A stretch of 64,000 nt of DNA from JAKOVR01 sp031415655 (GCA_031415655.1 JANOSD010000071.1:42273-106272); one strand, 5' to 3'. Shown: positions 32,597-41,048, numbered from the stretch's first letter. Numbers and translations are program-made. The notes: generated by a model from the sequence alone, not told the origin.

Positions 32597-33456
32597 CGTA
32601 CCCGATCGGCAACGACACCACGGTCTGGATCGACGGCGTGTTCGTCCCCGCCAATGAGGCGATGGTTTCCGTGTTCGACCACGGGCTTACGGTCGGAGAC
32701 GGTGTCTTCGAGACGATGAAGGTGACCAGCCATGGTGTCTTCGCCCTTGCCCGACACCTTCGCCGTTTGCACCGTTCGCTGGAAAGAATGGGGCTGTCGA
32801 TTCGAGCCACCGACGCCGAGTTGCGCGAAGTCATCGACGTGTTGGTGGGGCGGAACGGCGGTGCGAACGGAGCCGCCGGTCGGGTGCGCATCACCGTCAC
32901 CGGCGGCGATGCGCCGCTCGGATCCGGACGAGGAACGCACGGTTCCCGAACCGTGATCGCTACGGGTGCTGCCGCTCCTTGGGCACCTACCTCCCAGGTG
33001 ACCGTGGTGCCGTGGACCAGAAACGAACGAGCAGCCAGCGCAGGGATCAAGTCCACCAGCTACGCCGACAATGTGTTGGCGTTACGGTTCGCTCAGGCCG
33101 CCGGAAGCGACGAAGCCATCTTCGCCAACACGAAGGATGAGCTTTGTGAAGGCACCGGTTCGAACATATTCATCGTTCGTGAGGGAGTGGTCGCCACCCC
33201 CCCACTTTCGAGCGGGTGCCTCGACGGCATCACCCGAGCGTTGGTGGTTGAGGCCCTCGCTCAGGCCGGTATCGATGTCGATCAGTCTCCCCTGCCCCTC
33301 GACGCCCTGCGCACGTGCGACGAGGCATTTCTCACGTCGAGCACGAGAGACGTGCACCCAATTGCCGCCGTCGATGGCGTTGCCTTACCAACCACACGGG
33401 GCGAACTCACGCTCCATGCGATGGCGGCTTTCGCGGCATTCGATCCCGAACTCTGA
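32593..33456 (+). CDS. pabC: aminotransferase class IV, probable aminodeoxychorismate lyase
   Basis: A PLP enzyme that most likely eliminates pyruvate from aminodeoxychorismate to give p-aminobenzoate. The 287 residues include VFDHGLTVGDGVFETMKV near 28-45, a Lys in AGIKSTSYADNVLA as the PLP-binding candidate, and EGTGSNIFIVREG. The fold is shared with branched-chain and D-amino-acid aminotransferases, so the assignment rests on ATGA coupling to pabB. The ATG at 32593 lies inside the pabB stop and follows an aaggag ribosome-binding site. The 3' end overlaps a convergent small membrane ORF by about 50 bp. Confidence 0.82.
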   Translation: MTYPIGNDTTVWIDGVFVPANEAMVSVFDHGLTVGDGVFETMKVTSHGVFALARHLRRLHRSLERMGLSIRATDAELREVIDVLVGRNGGANGAAGRVRITVTGGDAPLGSGRGTHGSRTVIATGAAAPWAPTSQVTVVPWTRNERAASAGIKSTSYADNVLALRFAQAAGSDEAIFANTKDELCEGTGSNIFIVREGVVATPPLSSGCLDGITRALVVEALAQAGIDVDQSPLPLDALRTCDEAFLTSSTRDVHPIAAVDGVALPTTRGELTLHAMAAFAAFDPEL

Positions 33457-33763
33457 CCTTTTCCACCCTGGCAATGCGCTCGTACCGTTTCAGTCGGACG
33501 CGGCGGGCGGTGATACCGATGAGGATCGCGCTCCCACCGGCGATCGCCGCAAGGGTGAGCCGGAACCTGGCTCCATCGGCACAATCGTCGTTTTTGGCCA
33601 CGCGCTGATCGCGGCTCGGCACCGTGAGTTCGAACACCGGCGACGCACACTCGAGAAAACCGTCGCTCACCCGGGGCTGGGTTTCGAGTCCCACCAGGAT
33701 GGTGGTCGTGGTGGTGCCCGGCACCGTGCCCTCCGGAGGGAACACCGATGTGGTAGTCGACAA
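33407..33763 (-). CDS. small membrane protein, possibly the distal part of an interrupted gene
   Basis: A 118-residue ORF of unknown function. A Thr-rich start is followed by a hydrophilic segment with two Cys (FLECASP and DDCADG), a single transmembrane segment (about 72-88) and a basic cytoplasmic tail (RVRLKRYERIARVEK). No good start is present; TTG at 33763 is the first candidate. The ORF directly upstream (33773-34000) is in the same frame and separated by one TGA. The two together would make a protein with two membrane helices and a cysteine-containing extracytoplasmic loop, a topology common in small actinobacterial proteins. The interruption may be real, a mutation or a sequencing error. 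Confidence 0.5.
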   Translation of the reverse strand: MSTTTSVFPPEGTVPGTTTTTILVGLETQPRVSDGFLECASPVFELTVPSRDQRVAKNDDCADGARFRLTLAAIAGGSAILIGITARRVRLKRYERIARVEKVRVRDRMPRKPPSHGA

Positions 33764-33772
33764 CGCCGTGCC

Positions 33773-34000
33773 TCAAGACGCCGCCGCCACTAGCACCCGG
33801 TCGGCCTCGCTCTTGCGCACCGGTTGGGTCGCCGGAACCTCAAAGGGGAAGGTCGCGAGTACAGCCGCCCCCACAGCGAGGGCGAAGGTCACATAGAGAA
33901 GCAAAGAGTTCGGCAAGCGCCGAAAGCGGTCACGAATCGTGACACCGCGACTCCGGCGTTTTGCCCGGTTACCGCGGGCCACCGCCGGATTTGAGCACAC
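33773..34000 (-). CDS. short membrane-anchored ORF, possibly the proximal part of an interrupted gene
   Basis: From a GTG at 34000 the minus strand encodes about 75 residues. There is an Arg/Lys-rich N-terminus (RGNRAKRRSRG), one transmembrane segment (LLLYVTFALAVGAAVLATF) and a short outside tail ending at TGA 33773. The longer upward frame overlaps birA and has no protein-like character. It is in frame with the next ORF (33407-33763). I read the pair as one two-helix membrane protein, split by the TGA, more readily than as two genes. No family recognised. Confidence 0.45.
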   Translation of the reverse strand: MCSNPAVARGNRAKRRSRGVTIRDRFRRLPNSLLLYVTFALAVGAAVLATFPFEVPATQPVRKSEADRVLVAAAS

Positions 34001-34034
34001 GCGCCATGGTGGAGAGGGGATCCCCACCTTCGAG

Positions 34035-34073
34035 CCCGTCGGAGTGGCCCGTCGGAGTGGCCCGTCAGGTTGG
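34035..34073. repeat. 13-bp tandem repeat between birA and the small membrane ORF
   Basis: Two exact copies of cccgtcggagtgg (34035-34047, 34048-34060) and a degenerate third (cccgtcaggttgg), ending five bases before the birA stop. The repeat lies in non-coding sequence, as far as the start of the small ORF can be judged. No hairpin or terminator run accompanies it. Confidence 0.8.
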
Positions 34074-34077
34074 CTCG

Positions 34078-34962
34078 TCAGACGGGGACATTCCGCACGT
34101 GCACGACGTCGCCCACCGCCACGTGGTGCTCCTCGCCCGTGGCATCGACCACGACGAGGTACCCAGCTTCGTCGATATCGGTTGCAACACCACGAAGCTC
34201 CCCTTCGGCCCGCTCTATTCGCACTGAGCGTCCGATGGTGACGCACTCCGCACGGTACCGCCGCAACAATTTCTCCCCTCCATCGTCGAGCAACGATGCG
34301 TACGCCTCCTCGAGCGCTGTCAACAAGAGCAACAGGAATCGACCCCGATCGAGTGGTTCGTCGATTGCATCGTGGGAAGGCCCGTCGGGTGTTGCCACCC
34401 GAAGGTGGTTCAAGGCGATCGCCACGTCGGCAAGGTGCGGCGGCAGGGTTCGCGGCCAGGTGACGTTCAAACCGATTCCCACGACCACCGCCGTGACTTG
34501 TCCGCCGTCGACCACCGACTCGGCCAGCACGCCGCCGAGTTTGCGAACTGAACCATCGGTTTGCGTCACGATCAGATCGTTCGGCCATTTCAGCCCGATC
34601 CCCGGGTGACCACCAAGGACTTGGCCACAGGCGTCGGCCGCAGCCAAGGCAACAGCCTTTGTGCACAGGTGCACATGCTCGGGAGGCACCGAAGCCCCCG
34701 GCCGAAACAGGACCGACAACAACAGCGACGACCGTTCCGGCGCTTCCCAACGCCGGTCCATGCGGCCTCTTCCGGCCGTCTGAAAGTCGGCGACCAACAC
34801 GTCACCTTCCGACACACCGGCGCGTGCCCGGGCCAACAGGTCGTCGTTGGTTGAACCGGTGTTCGTGACCCACTTCACGCGGAACCGGGTACCAGAAACC
34901 GAGCCGTTGAACTGATCGTCGGCAGGGCCTTTGTCATGGCCTTCAGGAGGAGTATTGGTCAT
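34078..34962 (-). CDS. birA: biotin-[acetyl-CoA-carboxylase] ligase
   Basis: Activates biotin with ATP and attaches it to the carrier lysine of biotin carboxylases. The 294 residues include TGSTNDDLLARA, ADFQTAGRGRMDRRWEAP with the GRGR biotinyl-AMP loop, GLKWPNDLIV, KLGGVLAES and VVVGIGLNVTW. There is no N-terminal DNA-binding domain, so it is a monofunctional ligase. The ATG at 34962 is preferred. A start at 35031 would leave only five bases to the divergent accA start, with no room for promoters. The protein substrate, the BCCP domain of the divergent carboxylase, is encoded next to it. Confidence 0.93.
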   Translation of the reverse strand: MTNTPPEGHDKGPADDQFNGSVSGTRFRVKWVTNTGSTNDDLLARARAGVSEGDVLVADFQTAGRGRMDRRWEAPERSSLLLSVLFRPGASVPPEHVHLCTKAVALAAADACGQVLGGHPGIGLKWPNDLIVTQTDGSVRKLGGVLAESVVDGGQVTAVVVGIGLNVTWPRTLPPHLADVAIALNHLRVATPDGPSHDAIDEPLDRGRFLLLLLTALEEAYASLLDDGGEKLLRRYRAECVTIGRSVRIERAEGELRGVATDIDEAGYLVVVDATGEEHHVAVGDVVHVRNVPV

Positions 34963-35036
34963 GTTCTGAGGGGCCTGTTCTGACGGTTCGTGAGGGGAAG
35001 TGGCACCGAACGGGTCGTGCCGCGTAAACATAGGGC

Positions 35037-36806
35037 GTGATCACCAAGGTTCTCATCGCCAACCGCGGCGAAATCGCCGTTCGTGTCATCCGTGCTTGCC
35101 AGGAAATGGGCATCGCTACCGTGGCGGTGTATTCCGAGCTCGACCGAGACGCGCTGCACACCCGACTCGCTGATGAGGCCTACGCCCTCGGCGGCCAGAC
35201 CGCGGCGGAGAGCTACCTCAACACCGAGGCCATACTCGACATCATCGAACGTTCGGGCGCCGATGCTGTGCATCCCGGCTACGGGTTCTTCTCCGAGAAC
35301 ACCGACTTTGCTCGTTCGATCACCGCCAAAGGGGTCGCCTTCATCGGACCACCCCCCGAGGCGATCGAAGTGATGGGCGACAAGGTCTCGAGTCGAATCG
35401 CCGCCCAAGAGGCCGGGGTGGAGGGTGTTCCCGGAACGACCACGTTCCTCACTGACTTCACCGAAGTGGTGGCGTTCGGCACCGAACACGGGTGGCCGGT
35501 AGCGATCAAGGCGGCGTTCGGCGGCGGCGGGCGTGGCATGCGAGTGGTCGAATCTGCCGACCAGGCCGAAGCTGCTCTCGAATCAGCCCAGAGCGAAGCG
35601 CTCAAGGGATTCGGCCGCGACGAGTGTTACGTGGAGCGTTACCTCACCTGGCCTCGCCACGTAGAGATGCAGATCATCGGCGACACCCACGGAAACGTGG
35701 TGTGGGTGGGAGAGCGCGATTGCTCCGCCCAACGCCGCCACCAGAAACTGGTCGAGGAAAGCCCCGCTCCGGATTTCCCCGACTCCATGCGCCAAGCAAT
35801 GGGCGCCGCCGCCGTGAAAGTGGCAAAGGCATGTGGGTACTACAACGCCGGCACGGTGGAGTTCCTCTACCAAGACGACGCCTTCTACTTCCTCGAGATG
35901 AACACCCGGCTCCAGGTTGAACATCCCGTCACGGAGTTGGTCACCGGCATCGACCTCGTGGCCGAGCAGATTCGGGTGGCATCCGGCGAACCCTTGTCGT
36001 TCACCCAGGATGACGTCGTACGAACGGGTCACGCGATCGAGATCCGCATCAATGCCGAGGACCCCGCCGGCGGCAAGTTCCTGCCCGCACCCGGCCGCAT
36101 CACGAAACTTGTTCCTCCGCAAGGCTTCGGGACCCGCTGGGACGGTGGCTACGAGAGTGGCGACGAGGTGAGCCAGTACTACGACAACCTCATCGGCAAA
36201 CTGATCGTGTGGGGTCGCGATCGCGATATCGCAATCGCACGCGCCAAACGCACGCTTCGAGAGTTCGTCATCGAGGGGATCGCGACCACCATCCCCGCTG
36301 ATCTCGCCATCCTCGAACACCCGGACTTCGCCGCCGCCAAACACTCCACCCGCTGGGTGGAAACCGTGCTCGACCTCACCAACGTCTCGTCCTCGCCGAC
36401 TGCTTCTCTCACCGCCGACGGCGAAGAGAAGATCAAACGTGAAGTTGATGTGGAGGTGAACGGCCGTCGCTTCAGCGTCAACGTGTGGGTACCGGTATCC
36501 GCCGTCGCAGTTTCTGTTGGTACGGGCGGGAAGGCTCCGGCCAAGGCCCGTCGAGCAACGAGTGCGGGCGCCGCCGGTGCCGGTGGCGCCGGATCCGGCT
36601 CGGTCACCGTTCCCATGCAGGGCACAATCGTCAAGGTGATGGTGGCCGTCGGCGACACCGTTGAGGCCGGTCAAGCGGTCTGCGTGCTCGAAGCCATGAA
36701 GATGGAGAACCAGATCACCGCCGACAAGTCCGGCGTTGTCAAAGAGATACGCGTTTCACCAGGTGACTCCATCGGTTCCGGCGACATCGTCATGATCATC
36801 GAGTAG
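35037..36806 (+). CDS. accA3: acyl-CoA carboxylase biotin carboxylase/BCCP (alpha) subunit
   Basis: Carboxylates its own biotin with bicarbonate and ATP for an acetyl/propionyl-CoA carboxylase. The 589 residues start VITKVLIANRGEIAVRVIRAC (GTG). An ATP-grasp domain follows with AAFGGGGRGMRVV, QKLVEESPAP and EMNTRLQVEHPVTE. After an Ala/Gly-rich hinge the C-terminal biotinyl domain has EAMKMEN with the biotin-accepting lysine at 555. The beta (carboxyltransferase) subunit is not in the window. Propionyl-CoA carboxylation would link functionally to methylmalonyl-CoA mutase at 57.4 kb. Divergent birA supplies the biotinylation. Confidence 0.95.
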   Translation: MITKVLIANRGEIAVRVIRACQEMGIATVAVYSELDRDALHTRLADEAYALGGQTAAESYLNTEAILDIIERSGADAVHPGYGFFSENTDFARSITAKGVAFIGPPPEAIEVMGDKVSSRIAAQEAGVEGVPGTTTFLTDFTEVVAFGTEHGWPVAIKAAFGGGGRGMRVVESADQAEAALESAQSEALKGFGRDECYVERYLTWPRHVEMQIIGDTHGNVVWVGERDCSAQRRHQKLVEESPAPDFPDSMRQAMGAAAVKVAKACGYYNAGTVEFLYQDDAFYFLEMNTRLQVEHPVTELVTGIDLVAEQIRVASGEPLSFTQDDVVRTGHAIEIRINAEDPAGGKFLPAPGRITKLVPPQGFGTRWDGGYESGDEVSQYYDNLIGKLIVWGRDRDIAIARAKRTLREFVIEGIATTIPADLAILEHPDFAAAKHSTRWVETVLDLTNVSSSPTASLTADGEEKIKREVDVEVNGRRFSVNVWVPVSAVAVSVGTGGKAPAKARRATSAGAAGAGGAGSGSVTVPMQGTIVKVMVAVGDTVEAGQAVCVLEAMKMENQITADKSGVVKEIRVSPGDSIGSGDIVMIIE

Positions 36807-36869
36807 CCCAATCCACGAAGCCCGCTCGCGGTCGGTAACCGTTGCGACCGGAGCACGTACTGTGCCGTT

Positions 36870-38138
36870 GTGCAGCTTCTCGACGGCCACACCCTCAAGC
36901 CGATACCAGCGGCAGGCGACGACTCTCCGCGTTGGCGGAGTGTCGGTGCTGAACGGGTATTGGCATCGGTCGAGCCGTTCTACCCCGAGGTCGGCATAAC
37001 CCGTGTCGCTAACGTCACCGGGCTCGACATCATCGGAATACCGGTGTGGCAAGCAATTCGACCGAACAGTCGAGGGCTCGCCGTGTCGCAAGGCAAGGGC
37101 CTCACCGACGCCCTAGCAAAGGCATCAGCGGTGATGGAGTCGATCGAAAGCTGGCATGCCGAACGAGCGGAACTTTCCTGCCGTATCGAGTCGTTCGCCG
37201 GCCTCGCTCCCACCGGCCGGGTGATCGATCCTGTTGCCCTTAATCGCGACATCAACGGCACCTACAACCCGTTCGCACCGATTCCCTTCTGCGCCGCCAC
37301 CGACCTCCGCACCAACGACGACTGGTGGGTGCCGTTCGAGTTGGTCCACGCCAACATGGTTGTGCCCTTCGTGGCCGGGAGTGGCACGTTCGCCCGCAAC
37401 ACCAATGGCTTGGCCTCCGGAGCCACGTTGGCGGAAGCGGTGCTTCACGGCTTGTGCGAAGTGATCGAACGCGATTCACACGCCGTTTGGAACCTCGGCA
37501 CATCTGCGTTGGCCACCGAAACCCGGATCGACCCGGCGTCCATCGTCGATCCGTCGTGCGTCTCGTTGATCGAACGGTTCCACGACGCTGCGCTCGACAT
37601 CCTGCTCTGGGATCTCACCTCTGATGTTGGGATTCCGTGCGTGCGGGCGGCGGTCTGGGACCGACGGGCGGATCTTGATCTGAATCCGGCGGCGGCATCG
37701 GGCGGCTTCGGATGCCATTGCGATCCCCGTATCGCCATGACCCGAGCACTCACCGAAGCGGCCCAGTCCCGTCTTACCGTGATTTCCGGCGCCCGGGACG
37801 ACCTCACCCGCAAACGTCATGGTGCGGCGCGGCGTAGCGAGGTCTACGACTACTGGAACGAGGCGGCGGCCGACCGCACACCGCGCCCTTGGGACTACCC
37901 CCTGCCCCTGACCACCACGGTTGAAGCCGATCTCGAAATGATCCTTGAGCGCATGGCGAGGGTGGGGCTCACCCAAGTGTTGTTGGTCGATCTGTCTCGG
38001 GCGAACTGGCCTGTAAACGTCGCTCGGGTACTCGTCCCGGGCAGCGAAGGGCCACATTCCACGCCCGCCTACACCCCGGGGCGGCGAGCGGCTGCCGCCC
38101 GAGCCCGACTGGCGAAACAAGAGGCGGTGATCGGATGA
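36870..38138 (+). CDS. YcaO cyclodehydratase/thioamidase of the RiPP cluster
   Basis: YcaO enzymes use ATP to activate backbone amides, forming azolines at Cys/Ser/Thr or, with a TfuA partner, thioamides. The 422 residues (GTG start, 63 bp after accA) contain SQGKGLTDALAKASAVMESIE near 74-94 and GATLAEAVLHGLCEVIERD near 184-202, both parts of the ATP/Mg-binding architecture, plus a third glutamate-bearing helix TRALTEAAQSRL. There is no separate E1-like/ocin-ThiF partner and no proline-rich C-terminal end (it ends LAKQEAVIG), which argues for the TfuA-assisted type. The stop overlaps the TfuA start by 4 bp. The likely substrate is the pair of precursors at 43.7-44.4 kb. Confidence 0.93.
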   Translation: MQLLDGHTLKPIPAAGDDSPRWRSVGAERVLASVEPFYPEVGITRVANVTGLDIIGIPVWQAIRPNSRGLAVSQGKGLTDALAKASAVMESIESWHAERAELSCRIESFAGLAPTGRVIDPVALNRDINGTYNPFAPIPFCAATDLRTNDDWWVPFELVHANMVVPFVAGSGTFARNTNGLASGATLAEAVLHGLCEVIERDSHAVWNLGTSALATETRIDPASIVDPSCVSLIERFHDAALDILLWDLTSDVGIPCVRAAVWDRRADLDLNPAAASGGFGCHCDPRIAMTRALTEAAQSRLTVISGARDDLTRKRHGAARRSEVYDYWNEAAADRTPRPWDYPLPLTTTVEADLEMILERMARVGLTQVLLVDLSRANWPVNVARVLVPGSEGPHSTPAYTPGRRAAAARARLAKQEAVIG

Positions 38139-39325
38139 CCGCCGCCGCCGATGGCCTTCCAACGACGGTCGTGTTTTGTGGGCCATCGATCACCGCCGAA
38201 GAAGTCCGGGCCGAACTCACCCGTCTCCTGCAACACGATCCCGGTTCGGCTCTGGTCACCCTTCCTCCGGTAGCGCAGGGCGACGTGATCCAGGCCGTGC
38301 GCTCTCATGCACCGCACACCATGGTGATTATCGACGGCGTGTTCGAACGGGTGCCGGCGGTATGGCACAAGGAGATCCTCTGGGCCATGGACAATGGCGT
38401 GCACATGGTGGGCGCGTCGAGCATGGGCGCCCTTCGCGCCGCCGAGCTTCATACATTCGGGATGGTTGGTGTGGGCGAAGTGTTCCTGCAGTTTCGAGAC
38501 GCCCTGCTCGACGACGACGATGAAGTTGCGGTGTCGCACACCATGGCGGAGGACAACTTCCGCCCGTTGTCCACGGCGATGGTCGACCTCCGGCACCATT
38601 TTGGCGTTGCTCGGGAAGCAGGTCTGATCAGCGATGCCGAGGAGGAGCACCTCACCCGAACAGCCAAGGCCCTTCCCTACGGCCAGCGGGCTATGCCCAT
38701 CGTCCTCCGGGAGGTCACCGCCGGCACCATTGATAACGCCGAATGCACACTCTCCGCCCCTGCGGTCGATTGGCTCCGGGAGCGGGGGCGGGATCGAGCG
38801 CACAGCCGCAAACATCTCGATGCGCTGGCGTGCCTCGCCGTCGTGGCTACCCACCTCGCCGCGAACCCCGCTCCGTTCCAAACCGACGGCTGGTTCGTGG
38901 AGCCCACGATCTTTCTCACGAGCGCCATTCACGAGGTCGACCAATCGCTTCACGTCGCCCCCGATGAAACCCGAGAAAACCACGCCGATATCTCCCTCGT
39001 CGGTGCGGGTGATGCCGTGCTCCGAAAACAAGTGTTGCTCCGCATCCTCGCCCGTGAGGTGGCACAGCTGCGGGGTATTCGCCTCGATGATCACGACGTC
39101 GGAGGCGTGGTTGAGAACTTCAGGCGCAGGTACGGGCTCGACGAACTCCACCAACTTGAAACATGGCTCGACACCCACCAACTCGATTGGCCCGCCGTCG
39201 GCGCGGCGCTGTCCGACATCGCCCTCGTTGATCGGGTGGAGCGGGCGTACCGACTGCAAGTCGATGCTTCGGTGGCACCGCTCGCCCGCTTTCGCGCCGC
39301 CCGCGCCGCCACTCCAGAACGGTGA
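38135..39325 (+). CDS. TfuA-like protein, YcaO partner
   Basis: TfuA proteins cooperate with YcaO in peptide thioamidation (known for methyl-coenzyme M reductase and thioviridamide-type peptides). The core lies in residues 10-125: VVFCGPSITAEEV, VIIDGVFERVPAVWHKEILWA, then GASSMGALRAAEL. The protein is 396 residues, so the roughly 200-residue region after the core is an extra part of unknown role. The ATG at 38135 sits in the YcaO stop, and its own stop overlaps the next start. The three genes thus form one tightly coupled operon. A sulfur donor protein is not visible nearby. Confidence 0.9.
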   Translation: MTAAADGLPTTVVFCGPSITAEEVRAELTRLLQHDPGSALVTLPPVAQGDVIQAVRSHAPHTMVIIDGVFERVPAVWHKEILWAMDNGVHMVGASSMGALRAAELHTFGMVGVGEVFLQFRDALLDDDDEVAVSHTMAEDNFRPLSTAMVDLRHHFGVAREAGLISDAEEEHLTRTAKALPYGQRAMPIVLREVTAGTIDNAECTLSAPAVDWLRERGRDRAHSRKHLDALACLAVVATHLAANPAPFQTDGWFVEPTIFLTSAIHEVDQSLHVAPDETRENHADISLVGAGDAVLRKQVLLRILAREVAQLRGIRLDDHDVGGVVENFRRRYGLDELHQLETWLDTHQLDWPAVGAALSDIALVDRVERAYRLQVDASVAPLARFRAARAATPER

Positions 39326-40143
39326 CGGCCCTCCCACCTGACACCTGGCAGCAGGCCGACATCTGGCAACAGGCCGACATTGGACTCGGCCGGCAAGGCA
39401 ACGGTCCCGCGACGCATGCCCGGCACCTTTTCGAGGTGTTCACAGACGCCCTACCCACCGAACTCCGGGACCAGTGGTTCTTCCAGAGAAAACCCCCCGA
39501 CATCCGCCTTCGTTTCCGAAGTCTGTCTCCAACGGGCACCGCTCCAACCGGCGATGGCGAAGTGCGGCCCGTGATCGGCAAGGCCATCACGCCGCTCCTT
39601 GAATCGGGCGTCATCCGTTCATTCACCTGGGGCGAGTACGTTCCCGAGACTGACCGCTTCGGCGGTGCCGCGGCTATCGCCGTCGCCCATCGCCACTTCT
39701 TACGCGACACCGAGTTGTGGCGGAACTTGTCGACCGGGGCCGCCGATGAAACCACCCGAGCCCTCCTGTCTCATCAGTTGCTGCGAGCGATCGATGCGGC
39801 ATCGCCGGGCATGATCGAGGCCCCATCGGTATGGCATCGACTCCTCGATCTGCTCGATGCATCGCTCCCGGTCCAAGCCGCCCAAGCCCCTCAAGCCGCC
39901 CAGGCCGCCCAGGCCGCCCAGGCCGCCCAAGCCCCACCGTCGCCGTCCACCATGGCGAACGTTGCGCTGACCCGGACCGCTGCGGACATCGTCGACCTCG
40001 CCACCCGGAGCAACCACCACATCAACATCACCAACCTCGCGGCGCTGCTGATCCACTTCGATTGCAACCGATGGGGGGTCGATGGCACCCACCAACGAGC
40101 TATCGCCCTCGATGCGCTCGCCGTACCTCGCGGTCAGGTCTGA
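39322..40143 (+). CDS. SpaB_C-like/thiopeptide-type protein (LanB elimination-domain homologue)
   Basis: A 273-residue stand-alone homologue of the C-terminal domain of class I lantibiotic dehydratases. These eliminate glutamate from glutamylated Ser/Thr to leave dehydroamino acids. Hallmarks are QWFFQRKPPDIRLRFR near residue 51 and SFTWGEYVPETDRFGG near 92, both typical of the family. It may pair with the separate glutamylation protein at 44.5-46.7 kb. Relatives in thiopeptide pathways do a cycloaddition instead, so dehydro-chemistry is inferred. Two odd insertions are visible: a WQQADI duplication at the N-terminus and an Ala-Gln-rich tract at about 184-205. GTGA overlap with TfuA. Confidence 0.83.
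   Translation: MTALPPDTWQQADIWQQADIGLGRQGNGPATHARHLFEVFTDALPTELRDQWFFQRKPPDIRLRFRSLSPTGTAPTGDGEVRPVIGKAITPLLESGVIRSFTWGEYVPETDRFGGAAAIAVAHRHFLRDTELWRNLSTGAADETTRALLSHQLLRAIDAASPGMIEAPSVWHRLLDLLDASLPVQAAQAPQAAQAAQAAQAAQAPPSPSTMANVALTRTAADIVDLATRSNHHINITNLAALLIHFDCNRWGVDGTHQRAIALDALAVPRGQV
39345..39380 (+). repeat. 18-bp tandem duplication at the start of the SpaB_C-like gene
   Basis: Two copies (17 of 18 bases identical) of ctggcagcaggccgacat, encoding Trp-Gln-Gln-Ala-Asp-Ile twice. It is in frame, adding six residues to the N-terminus. The copies are nearly identical, so the duplication looks recent. Confidence 0.85.
39874..39934 (+). repeat. 9-bp tandem repeats (gcccaggcc type) in the SpaB_C-like gene
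   Basis: About six imperfect copies of a gcccaggcc/gcccaagcc unit, encoding an Ala-Gln-Ala tract that ends in Pro-Pro-Ser-Pro-Ser. It separates two conserved parts of the protein and probably forms a flexible loop produced by slippage. Confidence 0.85.
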
Positions 40144-41048
40144 AGCGGAAGCACCCGGGCAACGATTTCGTCGAGCTCGCGTCGCAGTTCGTCGGGGTCG
40201 TCGAGGGGATGGCCAGGGACCAGCACAAACTTCGACATCCCGACCGCAACCAAACCTTCAATCTGGCGAATCGCCCCGTCGAGCCCCGGAGGCACGACAT
40301 TGCTGGGGTCGACCCCAGGATTCGAACGGGCCACCGCCATGGCGAGAGGGCCGACCAACGGACCAGATCTTCGGTACACAATCGGGGCGCCGTAGTGCTC
40401 GGCATCCATCGTGCGGCCCGCCGCCGCGGCCGCCGCCTCGATCAGCGGGATCTTCTCTCGGATGTCGTTGGGCGTACAGAACGAAGCCAACCAACCATCA
40501 CTCAATCGACCGACCCGGTCGAGCTCCACGGGGTGCATTCCTCCCATCCACACGTCGAATCCCCCCTTCACCGGTTTGGGATTCACCGTCACGTCATCGA
40601 AGCGGTAGTGCTCGCCATGGTGGGTTACCGCATCCTCGGACCAGAAGCGACGAAGCAGCGGGAGCGCCTCTTCGTACATACCCTTTCGTGTGGTCCGGGT
40701 GACGCCGAACGCCGAGTGCTCGGCCGGCTCGGGCGCACCGATCCCGAACGCCGGCAACACCCGATTCTTACCGGCGGCGAGCTGATCAACCGTGGCCAGC
40801 TCCTTGGCCAACACGGCGAGGTTCCGGCCCGGAAGCACCATTACCGACATCCCGACCTTCAACCGTTCGGTGCGAGCAACCGCAAACGCCATACCGGCGA
40901 TCGGGTCCGGCGCGGGACCACCCAGCCGTTCGCTGAACCACAACGAATCGAACCGCCGTTCCTCCAGCGCATCCACCAGCAAACCCAGCTGGGCACGGGT
41001 GGAACACGCTGATTCCCGTCCGAGGCCGAATCCGATGCGGACTTTCAC
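40134..41048 (-). CDS. luciferase-like (LLM), probably F420-dependent oxidoreductase
   Basis: A TIM-barrel flavin/F420 oxidoreductase of 304 residues. The start MKVRIGFGLGRE, SLWFSERLGG near 36-45, LKVGMSVMVLPGRNLAVLAKELATVDQLAAG near 63-93 and FGIGAPEPAE are typical of the LLM class. F420 is the probable cofactor because many actinobacterial members use it and cofD/cofE are in the window (inference). In the RiPP context, F420H2-dependent LLM reductases (e.g. LxmJ of lexapeptide) reduce dehydroalanine to D-alanine, a plausible role after the LanB proteins. It overlaps the SpaB_C gene end by 10 bp (convergent) and the prenyltransferase stop by 4 bp. Confidence 0.87.
   Translation of the reverse strand: MKVRIGFGLGRESACSTRAQLGLLVDALEERRFDSLWFSERLGGPAPDPIAGMAFAVARTERLKVGMSVMVLPGRNLAVLAKELATVDQLAAGKNRVLPAFGIGAPEPAEHSAFGVTRTTRKGMYEEALPLLRRFWSEDAVTHHGEHYRFDDVTVNPKPVKGGFDVWMGGMHPVELDRVGRLSDGWLASFCTPNDIREKIPLIEAAAAAAGRTMDAEHYGAPIVYRRSGPLVGPLAMAVARSNPGVDPSNVVPPGLDGAIRQIEGLVAVGMSKFVLVPGHPLDDPDELRRELDEIVARVLPLQT

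Noticed and set aside
33773..33775. In-frame TGA as a selenocysteine codon
   Set aside because: No selenocysteine insertion hairpin was recognised after it, and the protein has no redox family; a nonsense mutation or sequencing error is simpler.
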